Positions 1 to 8,046 of a DNA stretch of 64,000 nt are shown piece by piece. The DNA is from PHAA01 sp963665865 (lineage in GTDB: Bacteria; Bacillota; Syntrophomonadia; Syntrophomonadales; Syntrophomonadaceae), in NCBI GenBank assembly GCA_963665865.2, contig CAXXWF010000001.1:3720001-3784000 (forward strand). Reading direction: 5' to 3'. Position numbers and translations under genes: made by a program. The notes below the pieces were generated by a model. That model was not told where the DNA came from, did not search any database, and was given only the letters and a program-made list of their open reading frames with translations. Numbering within the stretch: position 1 is the stretch's first letter; the number at the start of each line of letters is the position of its first letter.

Positions 1-287
1 CGGTTAAGGTGGTTGTTTATCCAGGTGAAACCATGTATATTAATATATTAAAAGAAGGTAAAGAACCTGGACAAGGGGTAGGCTATCTCGAGGACGGAAC
101 GATGGTAGTAGTAGAGGATGCGCAGGATGAACTGGGGAACAACCTGGAAGTGCTGGTAACCAGCGTATTTCAGACCGCGGCGGGGAGAATGATATTTAGC
201 CGCAAAGTGAAGGAGGACCACAACCTGAGTATCTTTAAACCTAACCTGCCAGGTGGACCAATACAAGAGGTGAATGTATATGGTTAA
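1..287 (+). CDS. YacL-like PIN/TRAM protein, C-terminal TRAM part (5' truncated)
   Basis: Only the last ~95 residues are in the window; the frame is open from base 3. The visible part has the TRAM-domain pattern of YacL-type membrane PIN-domain proteins: VYPGE, a glycine-rich GKEPGQGVGYL stretch, then DGTMVVVEDA, followed by a beta-strand segment (LVTSVFQTAAGRMIF). TRAM domains bind RNA; the full-length family has N-terminal membrane segments and a PIN nuclease-like domain, none of which is visible here. The stop at 285-287 overlaps the start of ispD, the yacL-ispD order known from Bacillus. Family is assigned from the TRAM region plus context. Confidence 0.8.
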   Translation, partial: VKVVVYPGETMYINILKEGKEPGQGVGYLEDGTMVVVEDAQDELGNNLEVLVTSVFQTAAGRMIFSRKVKEDHNLSIFKPNLPGGPIQEVNVYG

Positions 288-969
288 CAACCTTAGGGTT
301 GTTATCGCCGCAGCTGGCAAGGGCAGTCGTATGAAGAGCTCCACAAATAAACAGTACATGCTGTTAAATTCACGGCCTGTCTTGTCTTATTCCCTGGATT
401 TTTTTGAAAAGATGGATATAGTGGGTGAGATTGTGGTCGTGTGTGGGGCAGATGAGCTGGAGTATTGCCAACGAGAGGTTATCGAGCGTTTCCAATATAA
501 AAAGGTATCTGCCCTCCTCCCAGGAGGCCAAGCAAGACAGGACTCCGTATGGAGGGGTTTGCAAAAACTGGGAGAGGACACGGATTTAGTGGCTGTGCAC
601 GATGGTGCTCGGCCGTTATTGTCGTCAGCCGTATTTTTGCGATTGGTAGGCGAGGCAGAGAAGTGGGGAGCAGCTATACCTGGCATTATCAGCAAAGATA
701 CACTTAAAGCAGTGGATCGGGACGGTTTTGTCCGGCAGACACTCGATCGAAGCTCAGTTTATGCTATTCAGACCCCGCAGATTTTCAAATATTCGGAACT
801 GCGGGCTGCCTATAAAGAAGCCTATCAAGACGATTTTCAGGGGACCGACGACGCCTCCCTCTTTGAACACTATATAGGTAGGGTAAAAGTAGTGGAGGGA
901 GATTATAATAACCTTAAAATTACCACACCGGAGGATTTGACTATTGCGGAGGCTCTGTTGAGGGGTTAG
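274..969 (+). CDS. ispD: 2-C-methyl-D-erythritol 4-phosphate cytidylyltransferase
   Basis: IspD joins CTP to MEP in the non-mevalonate isoprenoid pathway. The N-terminal nucleotide-binding signature AAAGKGSRM (about residues 12-20), NKQY (25-28), VHDGARP (108-114) and a late GTDDASLFE motif are all present, and the 231-residue length fits the family. The first ATG at 274 lies only 3 nt from the AGAGG site at 266-270, so the ATG at 280 (9 nt away, giving MVNNLRVV) is an equally good or better start. It overlaps the preceding TRAM gene by 14 nt, suggesting translational coupling. ispF, the usual partner two steps later in the pathway, follows after a 231-nt gap holding a repeat. Confidence 0.95.
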   Translation: MYMVNNLRVVIAAAGKGSRMKSSTNKQYMLLNSRPVLSYSLDFFEKMDIVGEIVVVCGADELEYCQREVIERFQYKKVSALLPGGQARQDSVWRGLQKLGEDTDLVAVHDGARPLLSSAVFLRLVGEAEKWGAAIPGIISKDTLKAVDRDGFVRQTLDRSSVYAIQTPQIFKYSELRAAYKEAYQDDFQGTDDASLFEHYIGRVKVVEGDYNNLKITTPEDLTIAEALLRG

Positions 970-987
970 TACGATAATAGCTTTATC

Positions 988-1106
988 GTCATTCTGAATG
1001 AAGTGAAGCAACTTTAATAGTGCCGCAAGTGGTACATGTGTAGTCCCCGTAGGGGAAATTTTTACCCACGGTTAGAGTAAGATCCTTCGCTGGCGCTCGG
1101 GATGAC
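988..1106. repeat. Imperfect inverted repeat with internal hairpin (intergenic ispD-ispF)
   Basis: An arm at 988-1014 (GTCATTCTGAATGAAG...) is the imperfect inverse of 1079-1106 (...CGCTCGGGATGAC). Sequences of the general form 'CTTCGCT..GCTC..GATGAC' are familiar dispersed intergenic repeats in Firmicutes (from memory). Between the arms sit two short hairpins at about 1018-1036 and 1041-1057, the second being GTAGTCCCC-GTA-GGGG, which resembles the repeats at 26231-26398. No gene is visible in 970-1200. Confidence 0.6.
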
Positions 1107-1200
1107 AGAAAAAGTTCTTCCAATTCCTCCAGAACAGATTTTTATCGGTGGTAGTTTCCTGCAGAGGGCTTTGCATCAATTATGATTGGGGGAGAAGAAT

Positions 1201-1677
1201 GTGCGGATTGGGATCGGTTATGATGTGCACCGTCTGGTAGAAGGCCGCCGGCTAGTTTTAGGAGGGGTGGATATTCCGCATTCCCTCGGACTTTTAGGGC
1301 ATTCTGATGCCGACGTGCTAATCCATGCCATCTGTGACGCTCTGCTGGGAGCGGCCGCCTTGGGAGATATTGGCCAGCATTTTCCTGATACTTCCGCTAA
1401 ATTCAAGAACATTGACAGTCTGATCCTTCTGCAAATGGTAAGCCAGTTATTACATGACCATGAATTCTCAGTTATTAATATAGACAGCACTATCGTTGCC
1501 GAGCAGCCCAAACTAGCTCCTCATATTAAAGCTATGACTGTCAATATAGCTAGGATTATGGGGATCCAGCCGAATCAGGTGAGCGTAAAAGCCACCACCA
1601 CGGAAGGACTGGGATTTGAGGGGCGACAGGAAGGAATTTCCGCACAGGCGGCGGTTTTAATAGAAAATAAAATATAG
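1201..1677 (+). CDS. ispF: 2-C-methyl-D-erythritol 2,4-cyclodiphosphate synthase
   Basis: IspF cyclises CDP-ME 2-phosphate to MEcPP in the MEP pathway. I chose the GTG at 1201 because it gives the canonical N terminus MRIGIGYDVHRL and lies 7 nt after a GGGGGAG site at 1188-1194; an in-frame TTG at 1186 lies on that site and is unlikely. Metal ligands D8 and H10, the HSDADVLIHA segment, the DIGQHFPDT motif and the C-terminal KATTTEGLGFEGR motif are visible. Length 158 residues is normal. The enzyme is a homotrimer in the family. Confidence 0.96.
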   Translation: MRIGIGYDVHRLVEGRRLVLGGVDIPHSLGLLGHSDADVLIHAICDALLGAAALGDIGQHFPDTSAKFKNIDSLILLQMVSQLLHDHEFSVINIDSTIVAEQPKLAPHIKAMTVNIARIMGIQPNQVSVKATTTEGLGFEGRQEGISAQAAVLIENKI

Positions 1678-1699
1678 GTTAGACCAGATGCGAGACTAT

Positions 1700-1744
1700 T
1701 TACCCCCTGAATTAGGCAGACTAAACTAAAAAATCAGGGGGTAA
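1700..1744 (+). promoter_or_regulatory. Inverted repeat overlapping the DUF1002 gene ribosome binding site
   Basis: The arms TTACCCCCTGA (1700-1710) and TCAGGGGGTAA (1734-1744) are perfect 11-nt complements with a 23-nt loop. The right arm contains the only Shine-Dalgarno-like sequence (AGGGGGT) for the ATG at 1753, so the folded form would hide the ribosome binding site. There is no T-tract, so it is not a typical intrinsic terminator. Confidence 0.55.
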
Positions 1745-1752
1745 GTTTATTT

Positions 1753-2649
1753 ATGCGTAAAATGTTGGTGGTCATAATGGTCTTGGCTCTCATAACGACC
1801 GCATGGATTTACAGAGATCAGGCGGTAAGAACGGGAACCAATATCAAAAACGGAGAAGCGGTTATTAGTCTGGGGCAGGATTTAACCGAAGCACAGAAAA
1901 ATCAGGTCTTAAGTTATTTTGAGACTGATAGCAATCTGGCCAAGGTACGTTATGTCACGGTTAGCAATCAGGAAGAAAGAACCTACCTGCAGGGTAAAAT
2001 TGATGATAGCTTGATTGGAACTCGGGCAATTTCCTGCGCTCTGGTCACGGGTGCCCCAAAGGGTCAGGGGATTGGCGTTCAAACTCACAACATAAATGGT
2101 GTGACACCATTTATGTATGCCAATGCTGCTAATACGGCGGGGATTGAAGATGTGCAGATTAATGTAGCAGCCCCTTTTGAAGTTTCGGGTACCGCAGCTC
2201 TGACCGGAATAATAAAAGCATTTGAACTGGCAAGTGGAAATAAGCTAAATGAAACAGCTAAGGAGACTGCCAACCAGGAAGTGGCCGAATCATCAAAGTT
2301 AGGAAAGAAGATCGGGCAGGACCAAGCCGGAAAAATCATCTATGAGGTTAAAAAACAAGTCGTAGAGAAGAAGATTACCAGTCCCGAAGAGATAAGGCGT
2401 ATAATTATACAGGTTAGTACCGATTTGAATGTTAACCTATCAGAAGATGATATAAATGCCATTATCGATTTGATGCAAAATATCAATAAACTAAATATCA
2501 ACATTACCAACCTGAATCAACAGTTAGACAAACTACAAAAAGGCATCCAGGATGTTCGCACTCAGACTGATCAGGCCAAAGGTTTTCTGCAGAGGATAGC
2601 TGAATTCATAATGAGTCTCATCCGGGGTTTAACGGGCGTACTTTCCTGA
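1753..2649 (+). CDS. Secreted DUF1002 protein, YpuA-like
   Basis: A 298-residue exported protein. Residues 1-20 form a hydrophobic signal peptide or anchor after the MRK start. The body shows the DUF1002/YpuA pattern: VISLGQDLTEAQKN, a YVTVSNQEER segment, a TRAISCALV segment near residue 93, NAANTAGIEDVQINVAAPFEVSGTAALTG, and a helical C-terminal half with Asn/Gln-rich coil (NINITNLNQQLDKLQ) and a final hydrophobic helix. B. subtilis YpuA is of similar length; its function is unknown. Its start site sits in a stem (1700-1744), and a 27-nt palindrome lies at 2090-2116. It follows ispF with no clear terminator, so cotranscription is possible. Confidence 0.85.
   Translation: MRKMLVVIMVLALITTAWIYRDQAVRTGTNIKNGEAVISLGQDLTEAQKNQVLSYFETDSNLAKVRYVTVSNQEERTYLQGKIDDSLIGTRAISCALVTGAPKGQGIGVQTHNINGVTPFMYANAANTAGIEDVQINVAAPFEVSGTAALTGIIKAFELASGNKLNETAKETANQEVAESSKLGKKIGQDQAGKIIYEVKKQVVEKKITSPEEIRRIIIQVSTDLNVNLSEDDINAIIDLMQNINKLNINITNLNQQLDKLQKGIQDVRTQTDQAKGFLQRIAEFIMSLIRGLTGVLS
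2090..2116. repeat. Perfect 13-bp palindrome inside the DUF1002 gene
   Basis: ACATAAATGGTGT at 2090-2102 and its exact reverse complement at 2104-2116, with one central base. It is inside the coding sequence and encodes part of an ordinary-looking stretch (HNINGVTPFMY). Confidence 0.85.
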
Positions 2650-2692
2650 AAGGTAGTTGCGAGAGACCAGCAACTTTAAAGGTACAGCTAGC

Positions 2693-3922
2693 ATGAGTGA
2701 TAATCAAAAATTTCTTACAGGAATCAATTACTGGCCAGCCCACAAAGCCATGTATTGGTGGAGAGATTTTGACATCCGGGAAGTAGATGAGGATTTTAAG
2801 AAACTGGCTGAAAATAATTTTCGGCTGGTAAGGATATTTCTAACCTGGGAAGATTTCCAACCCACCCCCGATGTAATATCGGCAGCCAGTCTTGATAATC
2901 TGAAGAAGACGGCAGATCTGGCATCCGCCCACGGCTTGCAGCTGATGCCTACCTTTTTCTGCGGACATATGAGTGGAGTAAACTGGATGCCCGCCTGGAT
3001 GTTAACACCGGGTGAAGGTGGGCGGCGTTTCCCAGTATTCAGTGAAAACCAGGCCAAATGGGCTTGTATACGTAATTGTTATACAGACCAAAAAGTAATA
3101 GAGGCCCAGCATATTCAAATCCAAGCGATTGTCACCGCCCTGCATGGGCATAACGCCATTTTTGCCTATGACCTGGGGAACGAGGCTTCCAACTGGGTGA
3201 TCCCGCCCCAGCGCAGCGATGCGCAGAAATGGCTTGCAGCTATGACTACTCAAATAAAAATGCAAAGCCCTGAAGCCAAAGTAACTTTGGGAATGCATGC
3301 TGAAGATCTGGAAGAAGATCGTCAGCTTTGGCCCCAGGACGCAGCCTGCTACTGCGATTTCTTATGTATGCACGGCTACCCGTACTACCTTCCCTGGGTG
3401 GATGACCCAATTGACCCCGACCTGGTACCATTTCTGGGGATTATTACTGCTTGGTTGGGGCAAAAGCCGGTGCTTTTCCAGGAATTTGGAGTGCCGACTC
3501 ATTCCGTTTTACCTCCAACTCTGCCTGCCGAATATGAAAGTATGTGCCAATGCCCTCTATGGACGGAAGAAGAAGCCGCCATTTACTATCATAGGGTATT
3601 GCAGCGTTTGGACGAAGCGGGAATGATGGGTGGAATGGCCTGGTGTTACGCTGATTATGCCCCATTGCTATGGGAGAAACACCCACTCGGTGACAGCCTT
3701 CATGAACGCCATTTTGGTATGTTCCGCCATGATGGAACTGCCAAACCTGCGGCAGAGATATTTCGCCGTTATGTAGATACCGCTATTCATGCTAAGCCCG
3801 ATTTGACCCAGGTGAGCTATCCATGGCTTTTTGAAAAGGATCGGGAGAAATTTTACCAACATCCCAGGAATAATCTGTCCAGATTTTACCAAAAATACAA
3901 GGAATGGCTAAAAGGCCGGTGA
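2693..3922 (+). CDS. Clan GH-A glycoside hydrolase (endo-mannosidase-like, COG3934 type)
   Basis: A TIM-barrel glycosidase of about 409 residues without a signal peptide, hence probably cytoplasmic. It begins with the GH-A hallmark GINYWPA and WWRDFD, and places an Asn-Glu pair (LGNEAS, E164 as acid/base) on one strand and LFQEFGVPT (E264 as nucleophile) on a later one. A W-C-Y-A-D segment follows near the C terminus. The exact substrate cannot be read; beta-mannosidase/mannanase-like enzymes are the nearest family. Start: ATG at 2693 after AAAGG (2678-2682); an in-frame TTG at 2657 adds 12 unconvincing residues. The glycosyltransferase downstream suggests a joint role in making or turning over a mannose- or glucose-containing compound. 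Confidence 0.75.
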   Translation: MSDNQKFLTGINYWPAHKAMYWWRDFDIREVDEDFKKLAENNFRLVRIFLTWEDFQPTPDVISAASLDNLKKTADLASAHGLQLMPTFFCGHMSGVNWMPAWMLTPGEGGRRFPVFSENQAKWACIRNCYTDQKVIEAQHIQIQAIVTALHGHNAIFAYDLGNEASNWVIPPQRSDAQKWLAAMTTQIKMQSPEAKVTLGMHAEDLEEDRQLWPQDAACYCDFLCMHGYPYYLPWVDDPIDPDLVPFLGIITAWLGQKPVLFQEFGVPTHSVLPPTLPAEYESMCQCPLWTEEEAAIYYHRVLQRLDEAGMMGGMAWCYADYAPLLWEKHPLGDSLHERHFGMFRHDGTAKPAAEIFRRYVDTAIHAKPDLTQVSYPWLFEKDREKFYQHPRNNLSRFYQKYKEWLKGR

Positions 3923-3928
3923 AGAACA

Positions 3929-3957
3929 ATCACCCGTCCCCTTGCTTCTGAGAACTT
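3929..3957. repeat. Degenerate REP-like fragment
   Basis: The CCGTCCCCTTG core in the gap between the glycosidase and glycosyltransferase genes matches the CGTCCCCTTG core of the inverted repeats at 12361-12389 and 59906-59939. No second arm is seen. Confidence 0.4.
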
Positions 3958-3974
3958 GTTAGGGAGGTTATACT

Positions 3975-4988
3975 ATGAAAATTGCGCTTTTGTCACCTAT
4001 TGCGTGGCGTACGCCGCCCCGGCATTATGGCCCTTGGGAGACCATTGTATCTATGTTGGCAGAAGGACTGGTGGATCTCGGAATGGATGTCACACTGTTC
4101 GCCACCGGCGACTCACTGACTAGTGCCCGCCTTGACTCTGTGTGCCCGGTACCCTATGAGGAAGACAAGGAAATGGATGCCAAGGTATGGGAGTGTCTGC
4201 ATATTGCGCACCTATTTGAACAAGCTGATCAGTTTGATATAATTCACAATAATTATGACTTTCTCCCCCTATCTTATAGTCGATTGGTTAAAACGCCGGT
4301 AGTCACCACTATCCATGGGTTTTCCAGCCCCAAGATCTTACCTGTCTATCGGACTTATAATCGGGATAATTATTATATTTCCATCAGTAATTCTGATCGC
4401 AGCCCAGAATTAGATTACTTTGGGACAGTTTATCATGGTATTGATCTAAATTTATTTACTCCAAATGAGAAACCAGGAGATTACCTGCTCTATTTTGGGC
4501 GGCTGCACCCGGACAAAGGAACCTATGAAGCTATACAGATCGCCCGGCGCTTTGGAATGAAGTTAATAATGGCGGGTATCATTCAGGATGAAGCCTACTT
4601 TAAATCAAGGGTCGCTCCGTTTATAGACGATTTTAATACTATCTATGTGGGCTCGGTCGGTCCTGAACGAAGAAATGAACTTTTGCAGGGGGCTTATGCC
4701 CTGCTGCATCCCATTTATTTCGATGAGCCCTTTGGCTTAAGCGTAATTGAAGCCATGGCCTGTGGAACGCCGGTTATAGCGTTTAATCGCGGCTCAATGC
4801 CGGAGGTTATAAGTGAAGGAGTAACCGGTTTCCTGGTTGATAGTATGGAGGAAGCATTGGCTAAATTAGAAATCGTGCCAACCCTAGAGCGCCTTGAATG
4901 CCGGCGATGGGTCCAGGAGCGATTCAGCAAAGAGCGGATGGTGGCTGACTATCTAAAGGTTTACGAGACTATAATTGAGATGCTATAA
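3975..4988 (+). CDS. GT4-family glycosyltransferase
   Basis: A 337-residue GT-B fold glycosyltransferase. The N-terminal acceptor domain begins MKIALLSPIAWRTPP with a HYGPWE segment. The C-terminal donor domain has YFGRLHPDKG (donor-binding Arg/Lys region) and the GT4 E-x7-E motif EPFGLSVIE (E251 and E259) followed by AMACGTPVIA. Members of this family use nucleotide sugars with retention. No membrane segment is visible. The GGGAGGTT site just upstream supports the ATG. It lies 52 nt after the glycosidase gene in the same direction and probably shares its transcript; donor and acceptor are not predictable. Confidence 0.88.
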   Translation: MKIALLSPIAWRTPPRHYGPWETIVSMLAEGLVDLGMDVTLFATGDSLTSARLDSVCPVPYEEDKEMDAKVWECLHIAHLFEQADQFDIIHNNYDFLPLSYSRLVKTPVVTTIHGFSSPKILPVYRTYNRDNYYISISNSDRSPELDYFGTVYHGIDLNLFTPNEKPGDYLLYFGRLHPDKGTYEAIQIARRFGMKLIMAGIIQDEAYFKSRVAPFIDDFNTIYVGSVGPERRNELLQGAYALLHPIYFDEPFGLSVIEAMACGTPVIAFNRGSMPEVISEGVTGFLVDSMEEALAKLEIVPTLERLECRRWVQERFSKERMVADYLKVYETIIEML

Positions 4989-5085
4989 TTACCCAGTAAA
5001 TTAATAAAACCACCAGGAAGTTATGAAGCAGATCCTCCAGCTCATGCGGTGGGGGGGTCATAAACCTAAATCGGGAGTGAAATAA

Positions 5086-6534
5086 ATGATGAATTCCAAG
5101 GTAAGATTTGCACCCAGCCCAACTGGACCATTACATATTGGCGGAGCACGGTCAGCCCTTTTCAACTACCTGTTTGCTGCTCATCAAAACGGGCAATTTG
5201 TGTTACGCATAGAAGATACAGACCTGGAACGTTCCCGCCCTGAGTTTGAAGATGAAATAATCGAATCTCTTCGCTGGCTCGGTATAGACTGGACTGAGGG
5301 TATGCTGCAAGGCGGAGTCAACGGGCCTTATCGCCAGACTGAGCGGCTGGAAATCTATCAGCAATATTTAAAACAACTCCTGAATCAGGGGGATGCTTAC
5401 TATTGCTTCTGCACCCAGGAAGAACTGGAAGCTGAGCGACAGGACCAATTGGACAGTGGTAGTATGCAGCGTTATTCAGGTAAATGCAGCACTCTAAACG
5501 ACCAAGAGGTGCAGGAACGACTGGCGGCAGGAATCAAGCCCACCGTCCGTTTTCGGGTTCCCGAACATAAAATACAGGTGGTAAATGATCTGGTCAGGGG
5601 CAGGGTGAGCTTTGAAAGCGATAACAGCGGGGATTTCATCATTGCCAAATCCGATGGAATTCCGGTTTATAACTTTGCCGTGGTCATAGATGATGTTTTG
5701 ATGGGAATAACTCATGTGATCAGAGCCGAAGAACACTTATCCAATACTCCGCGTCAGCTCATGCTCTATGATGCTTTGAATTTCATTTACCCGAAGTTTG
5801 CTCACATTTCCTTGATCCTGGGCAGCGATCGCCAGAAAATGAGTAAACGCCACGGGGCTACCTCGCTGGTGCAGTATCGGGAAATGGGTTATCTGCCTGA
5901 AGCCCTTTTCAACTTTCTGGCCTTACTGGGCTGGTCGCCGGAGGGAGAGCAAGAGATACTCACGGCAGAGGAGATTATTGCCTCCTTTACGCTGGAGCGG
6001 GTGGCGAAAAGTCCAGCTGTGTTTGATATGGATAAGCTAAACTGGGTGAACCAGCAGTATTTGAAGAAAAAGACTACATCTGAACTGGCCAAGATGTTAA
6101 AACCTTTCCTGAGCTCGTCGGAATACGCCTCTGATATTGAAAATATGGATGATCTTCGCTACGGACTGTTGGTGGAATCAGTTAGAGACCATCTGGTATG
6201 CTTGTCTGATGTTACAAAATATATGGATGTTTTCTTCCGGGAGGCCGTTTATGAAGAGGAAGCTTTGCAAGCCCTGGCTGGCGACGGTGTTCTAACCGTT
6301 CTGGAAAATTTCCGAGACGACCTGCCTTATTTTTCTGAACCGGAGGAAATAAAACAATTTATCAAAGCTACGGTGAAGAAACTTAAACTAAAGCCTAAAG
6401 ACGTATATATGCCGCTCCGCAGTGCCTTAAGCGGACAGACCCATGGACCGGAACTACCCTATCTTATATCTATATGGGGTCGAGAGGAATCCATACGACG
6501 TATCAATCGAACCATTGTTAATATAGTTAAATAA
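5086..6534 (+). CDS. gltX: Glutamyl-tRNA synthetase
   Basis: Class I synthetase charging tRNA-Glu; in organisms lacking GlnRS it also charges tRNA-Gln, but that cannot be judged here. The HIGH motif is HIGG (H17-G20) within FAPSPTGPLHIGGARSALFN and the KMSKR motif is K251-R255. A CFC...C cluster near residues 107-135 resembles the partial zinc site seen in some GluRS. Length 482 is normal. ATG codons at 5086 and 5089 are both possible behind GGGAGTG. Followed directly by a promoter-like sequence and leader RNA for the next gene. Confidence 0.96.
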   Translation: MMNSKVRFAPSPTGPLHIGGARSALFNYLFAAHQNGQFVLRIEDTDLERSRPEFEDEIIESLRWLGIDWTEGMLQGGVNGPYRQTERLEIYQQYLKQLLNQGDAYYCFCTQEELEAERQDQLDSGSMQRYSGKCSTLNDQEVQERLAAGIKPTVRFRVPEHKIQVVNDLVRGRVSFESDNSGDFIIAKSDGIPVYNFAVVIDDVLMGITHVIRAEEHLSNTPRQLMLYDALNFIYPKFAHISLILGSDRQKMSKRHGATSLVQYREMGYLPEALFNFLALLGWSPEGEQEILTAEEIIASFTLERVAKSPAVFDMDKLNWVNQQYLKKKTTSELAKMLKPFLSSSEYASDIENMDDLRYGLLVESVRDHLVCLSDVTKYMDVFFREAVYEEEALQALAGDGVLTVLENFRDDLPYFSEPEEIKQFIKATVKKLKLKPKDVYMPLRSALSGQTHGPELPYLISIWGREESIRRINRTIVNIVK

Positions 6535-6549
6535 AATTGTGGGGCATGC

Positions 6550-6555
6550 TATAAT
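6550..6555 (+). promoter_or_regulatory. Extended -10 promoter for the first permease leader
   Basis: TGCTATAAT at 6547-6555 is an extended -10 element with a perfect TATAAT. The -35 region (TTAAAT at 6527-6532, 17-nt spacing) is weak. It would start transcripts near 6562, upstream of the structured leader. Confidence 0.5.
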
Positions 6556-6561
6556 ATGTTA

Positions 6562-6725
6562 GAATTATTAAAATAATATTTACTTACGGTCAAAGCTATC
6601 CGGGTGAAAGCTCGGGGTGCGGGACTGAAGGCAGCTAAGTCTTTTGGATAAGGTGTCTAGGTTATGAGAAATTGGCTTACTGGGGTGGGTAGTCGTTTAT
6701 ATGGCTATCCACCTTTTTATTTTGA
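6562..6725 (+). ncRNA. Structured 5' leader ending in an intrinsic terminator (candidate riboswitch)
   Basis: Between gltX and the permease lies a G/C-richer segment, 6590-6665, that folds into short helices. CCGGG (6600-6604) can pair with CTCGG around a GUGAAAG-like loop; a GGGACT stem can pair with AGTCTT; and TATCC can pair with GGATA as an alternative closing helix. It is followed at 6684-6713 by an 11-bp terminator stem (GGTGGGTAGTC with GGCTATCCACC, two G-U pairs) and a T-rich tail. The layout of promoter, folded segment, terminator and transporter gene is that of a transcription-attenuating riboswitch. I do not recognise the class; sodium-responsive and other ion-sensing leaders are worth testing because the gene encodes an ion permease. 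Confidence 0.5.
6684..6725 (+). terminator. Intrinsic terminator upstream of the first permease
   Basis: Stem 6684-6694 with 6703-6713, followed by CTTTTTATTTT. It sits 53 nt before the ATG, so it is either the gltX terminator or the off-switch of the leader. Confidence 0.8.
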
Positions 6726-6777
6726 TAATTAGATAGATGCACAGCCCTGCTATCGTTAATATAAAGGAGATTAAAGC

Positions 6778-8046
6778 ATGGATTTTTGGCTATCAATAGT
6801 AATATTTGTAATGGTTTATGTAGTGATTATGTCTGAAAAAATTCATCGCACCATTGTGGCCATGCTGGGAGCAGCTATTATTATTGCGATTGGTATAGTG
6901 AACCAGGAAAAGGCTTTTGCGTATATCGACTTTAATACGATAGGCTTGCTTATCGGGATGATGATAATTGTGGGGATAACCAGACAAAGCGGAGTCTTTG
7001 AGTATGTGGCTATTAAGTCCGCTAAGCTGGTGGGGGGCAAGCCTCTGGCTATTATGGCCATCCTGACGCTGGTCACTGCACTTGCCTCAGCCCTGCTTGA
7101 TAATGTTACCACCGTACTGTTAATCGTACCGGTGACCTATGCCATTACTGATCGCCTAAATATTTCGCCTATTCCATTTCTATTTGCAGAGATTATAGCT
7201 TCCAACATCGGCGGGACATCAACATTGATCGGTGATCCTCCCAACATCATGATAGGTAGTGCGGCCGGACTGGGATTCATGGATTTCGTAACCAACCTGG
7301 CCTTGCCGGTAATGGTAATACTGCTTATTACAATTGTCATCATGTTATTTATGTTCAGGAAACAGCTTCAGACCAGTGATGACCGTATTCAAAGTATTTT
7401 TGAGCTAAATGAAATGGAATTCATCAAAGACTGGCGTTTGCTGAAACAGTCGCTCACGGTATTGGGTCTAACCATTATCGGCTTTCTATTACATCAAAGC
7501 CTGTACCTGGAATCGGCCACTATAGCTTTATTAGGTGCAGCCGTGTTAATGTTAATAACGAATGAAAATCCCGAGGAAGTCTTGCTAAATATAGAATGGC
7601 CTACCATATTCTTCTTTGCTGGCTTGTTTATATTAGTAGGAGGGTTAGTAGAAACCGGAGTTATTGAACTAATAGCCAAGCGAGCTTTACTAATCACGGG
7701 AGGCAACTTAATGCAAACCGGAATGCTGGTTTTATGGCTGTCAGCCATAGCCTCGGCTTTCGTCGATAATATTCCCTTCGTAGCCACCATGATTCCTTTG
7801 TTGCAAACTATGGGTCAGCTTTCCAACCTACCCATGGAACCTACCTGGTGGGCACTGGCGCTGGGGGCCTGTCTTGGGGGCAATGGCACTCTGATCGGGG
7901 CATCAGCCAATGTAATTGTGGCTGGAATAGCGGAGAGGTATGGAACTCCAATTGGATTTGTTAGTTTCATGAAAGTGGGGTTCCCCTTAATGCTGTTATC
8001 CATTGTTTTATCAACTTTTTATTTATATTTCTTTTTCTGGACATAG
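6778..8046 (+). CDS. ArsB/NhaD-superfamily ion permease, copy 1
   Basis: A 422-residue very hydrophobic protein with about 11 membrane segments. Family motifs are LLDNVTTVLLIVP (D108-N109), NIGGTSTLIGDPPN (G152-N156), a second DNIPFVATMIP half-motif and GNGTLIGASANVI, the internal two-fold repeat of the ion-transporter (IT) superfamily that includes ArsB, NhaD and SLC13 carriers. The substrate (sodium/proton exchange, arsenite or an organic anion) is not determined. GGAG before the ATG supports the start. A close paralogue lies at 10678-11946. It is preceded by a folded leader with terminator, so attenuation control is plausible. Confidence 0.88.
   Translation: MDFWLSIVIFVMVYVVIMSEKIHRTIVAMLGAAIIIAIGIVNQEKAFAYIDFNTIGLLIGMMIIVGITRQSGVFEYVAIKSAKLVGGKPLAIMAILTLVTALASALLDNVTTVLLIVPVTYAITDRLNISPIPFLFAEIIASNIGGTSTLIGDPPNIMIGSAAGLGFMDFVTNLALPVMVILLITIVIMLFMFRKQLQTSDDRIQSIFELNEMEFIKDWRLLKQSLTVLGLTIIGFLLHQSLYLESATIALLGAAVLMLITNENPEEVLLNIEWPTIFFFAGLFILVGGLVETGVIELIAKRALLITGGNLMQTGMLVLWLSAIASAFVDNIPFVATMIPLLQTMGQLSNLPMEPTWWALALGACLGGNGTLIGASANVIVAGIAERYGTPIGFVSFMKVGFPLMLLSIVLSTFYLYFFFWT

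Noticed and set aside
6590..6665. c-di-GMP, c-di-AMP, lysine or TPP riboswitch
   Set aside because: I compared the remembered core motifs of these classes with the sequence and none fits; left as an unassigned leader.
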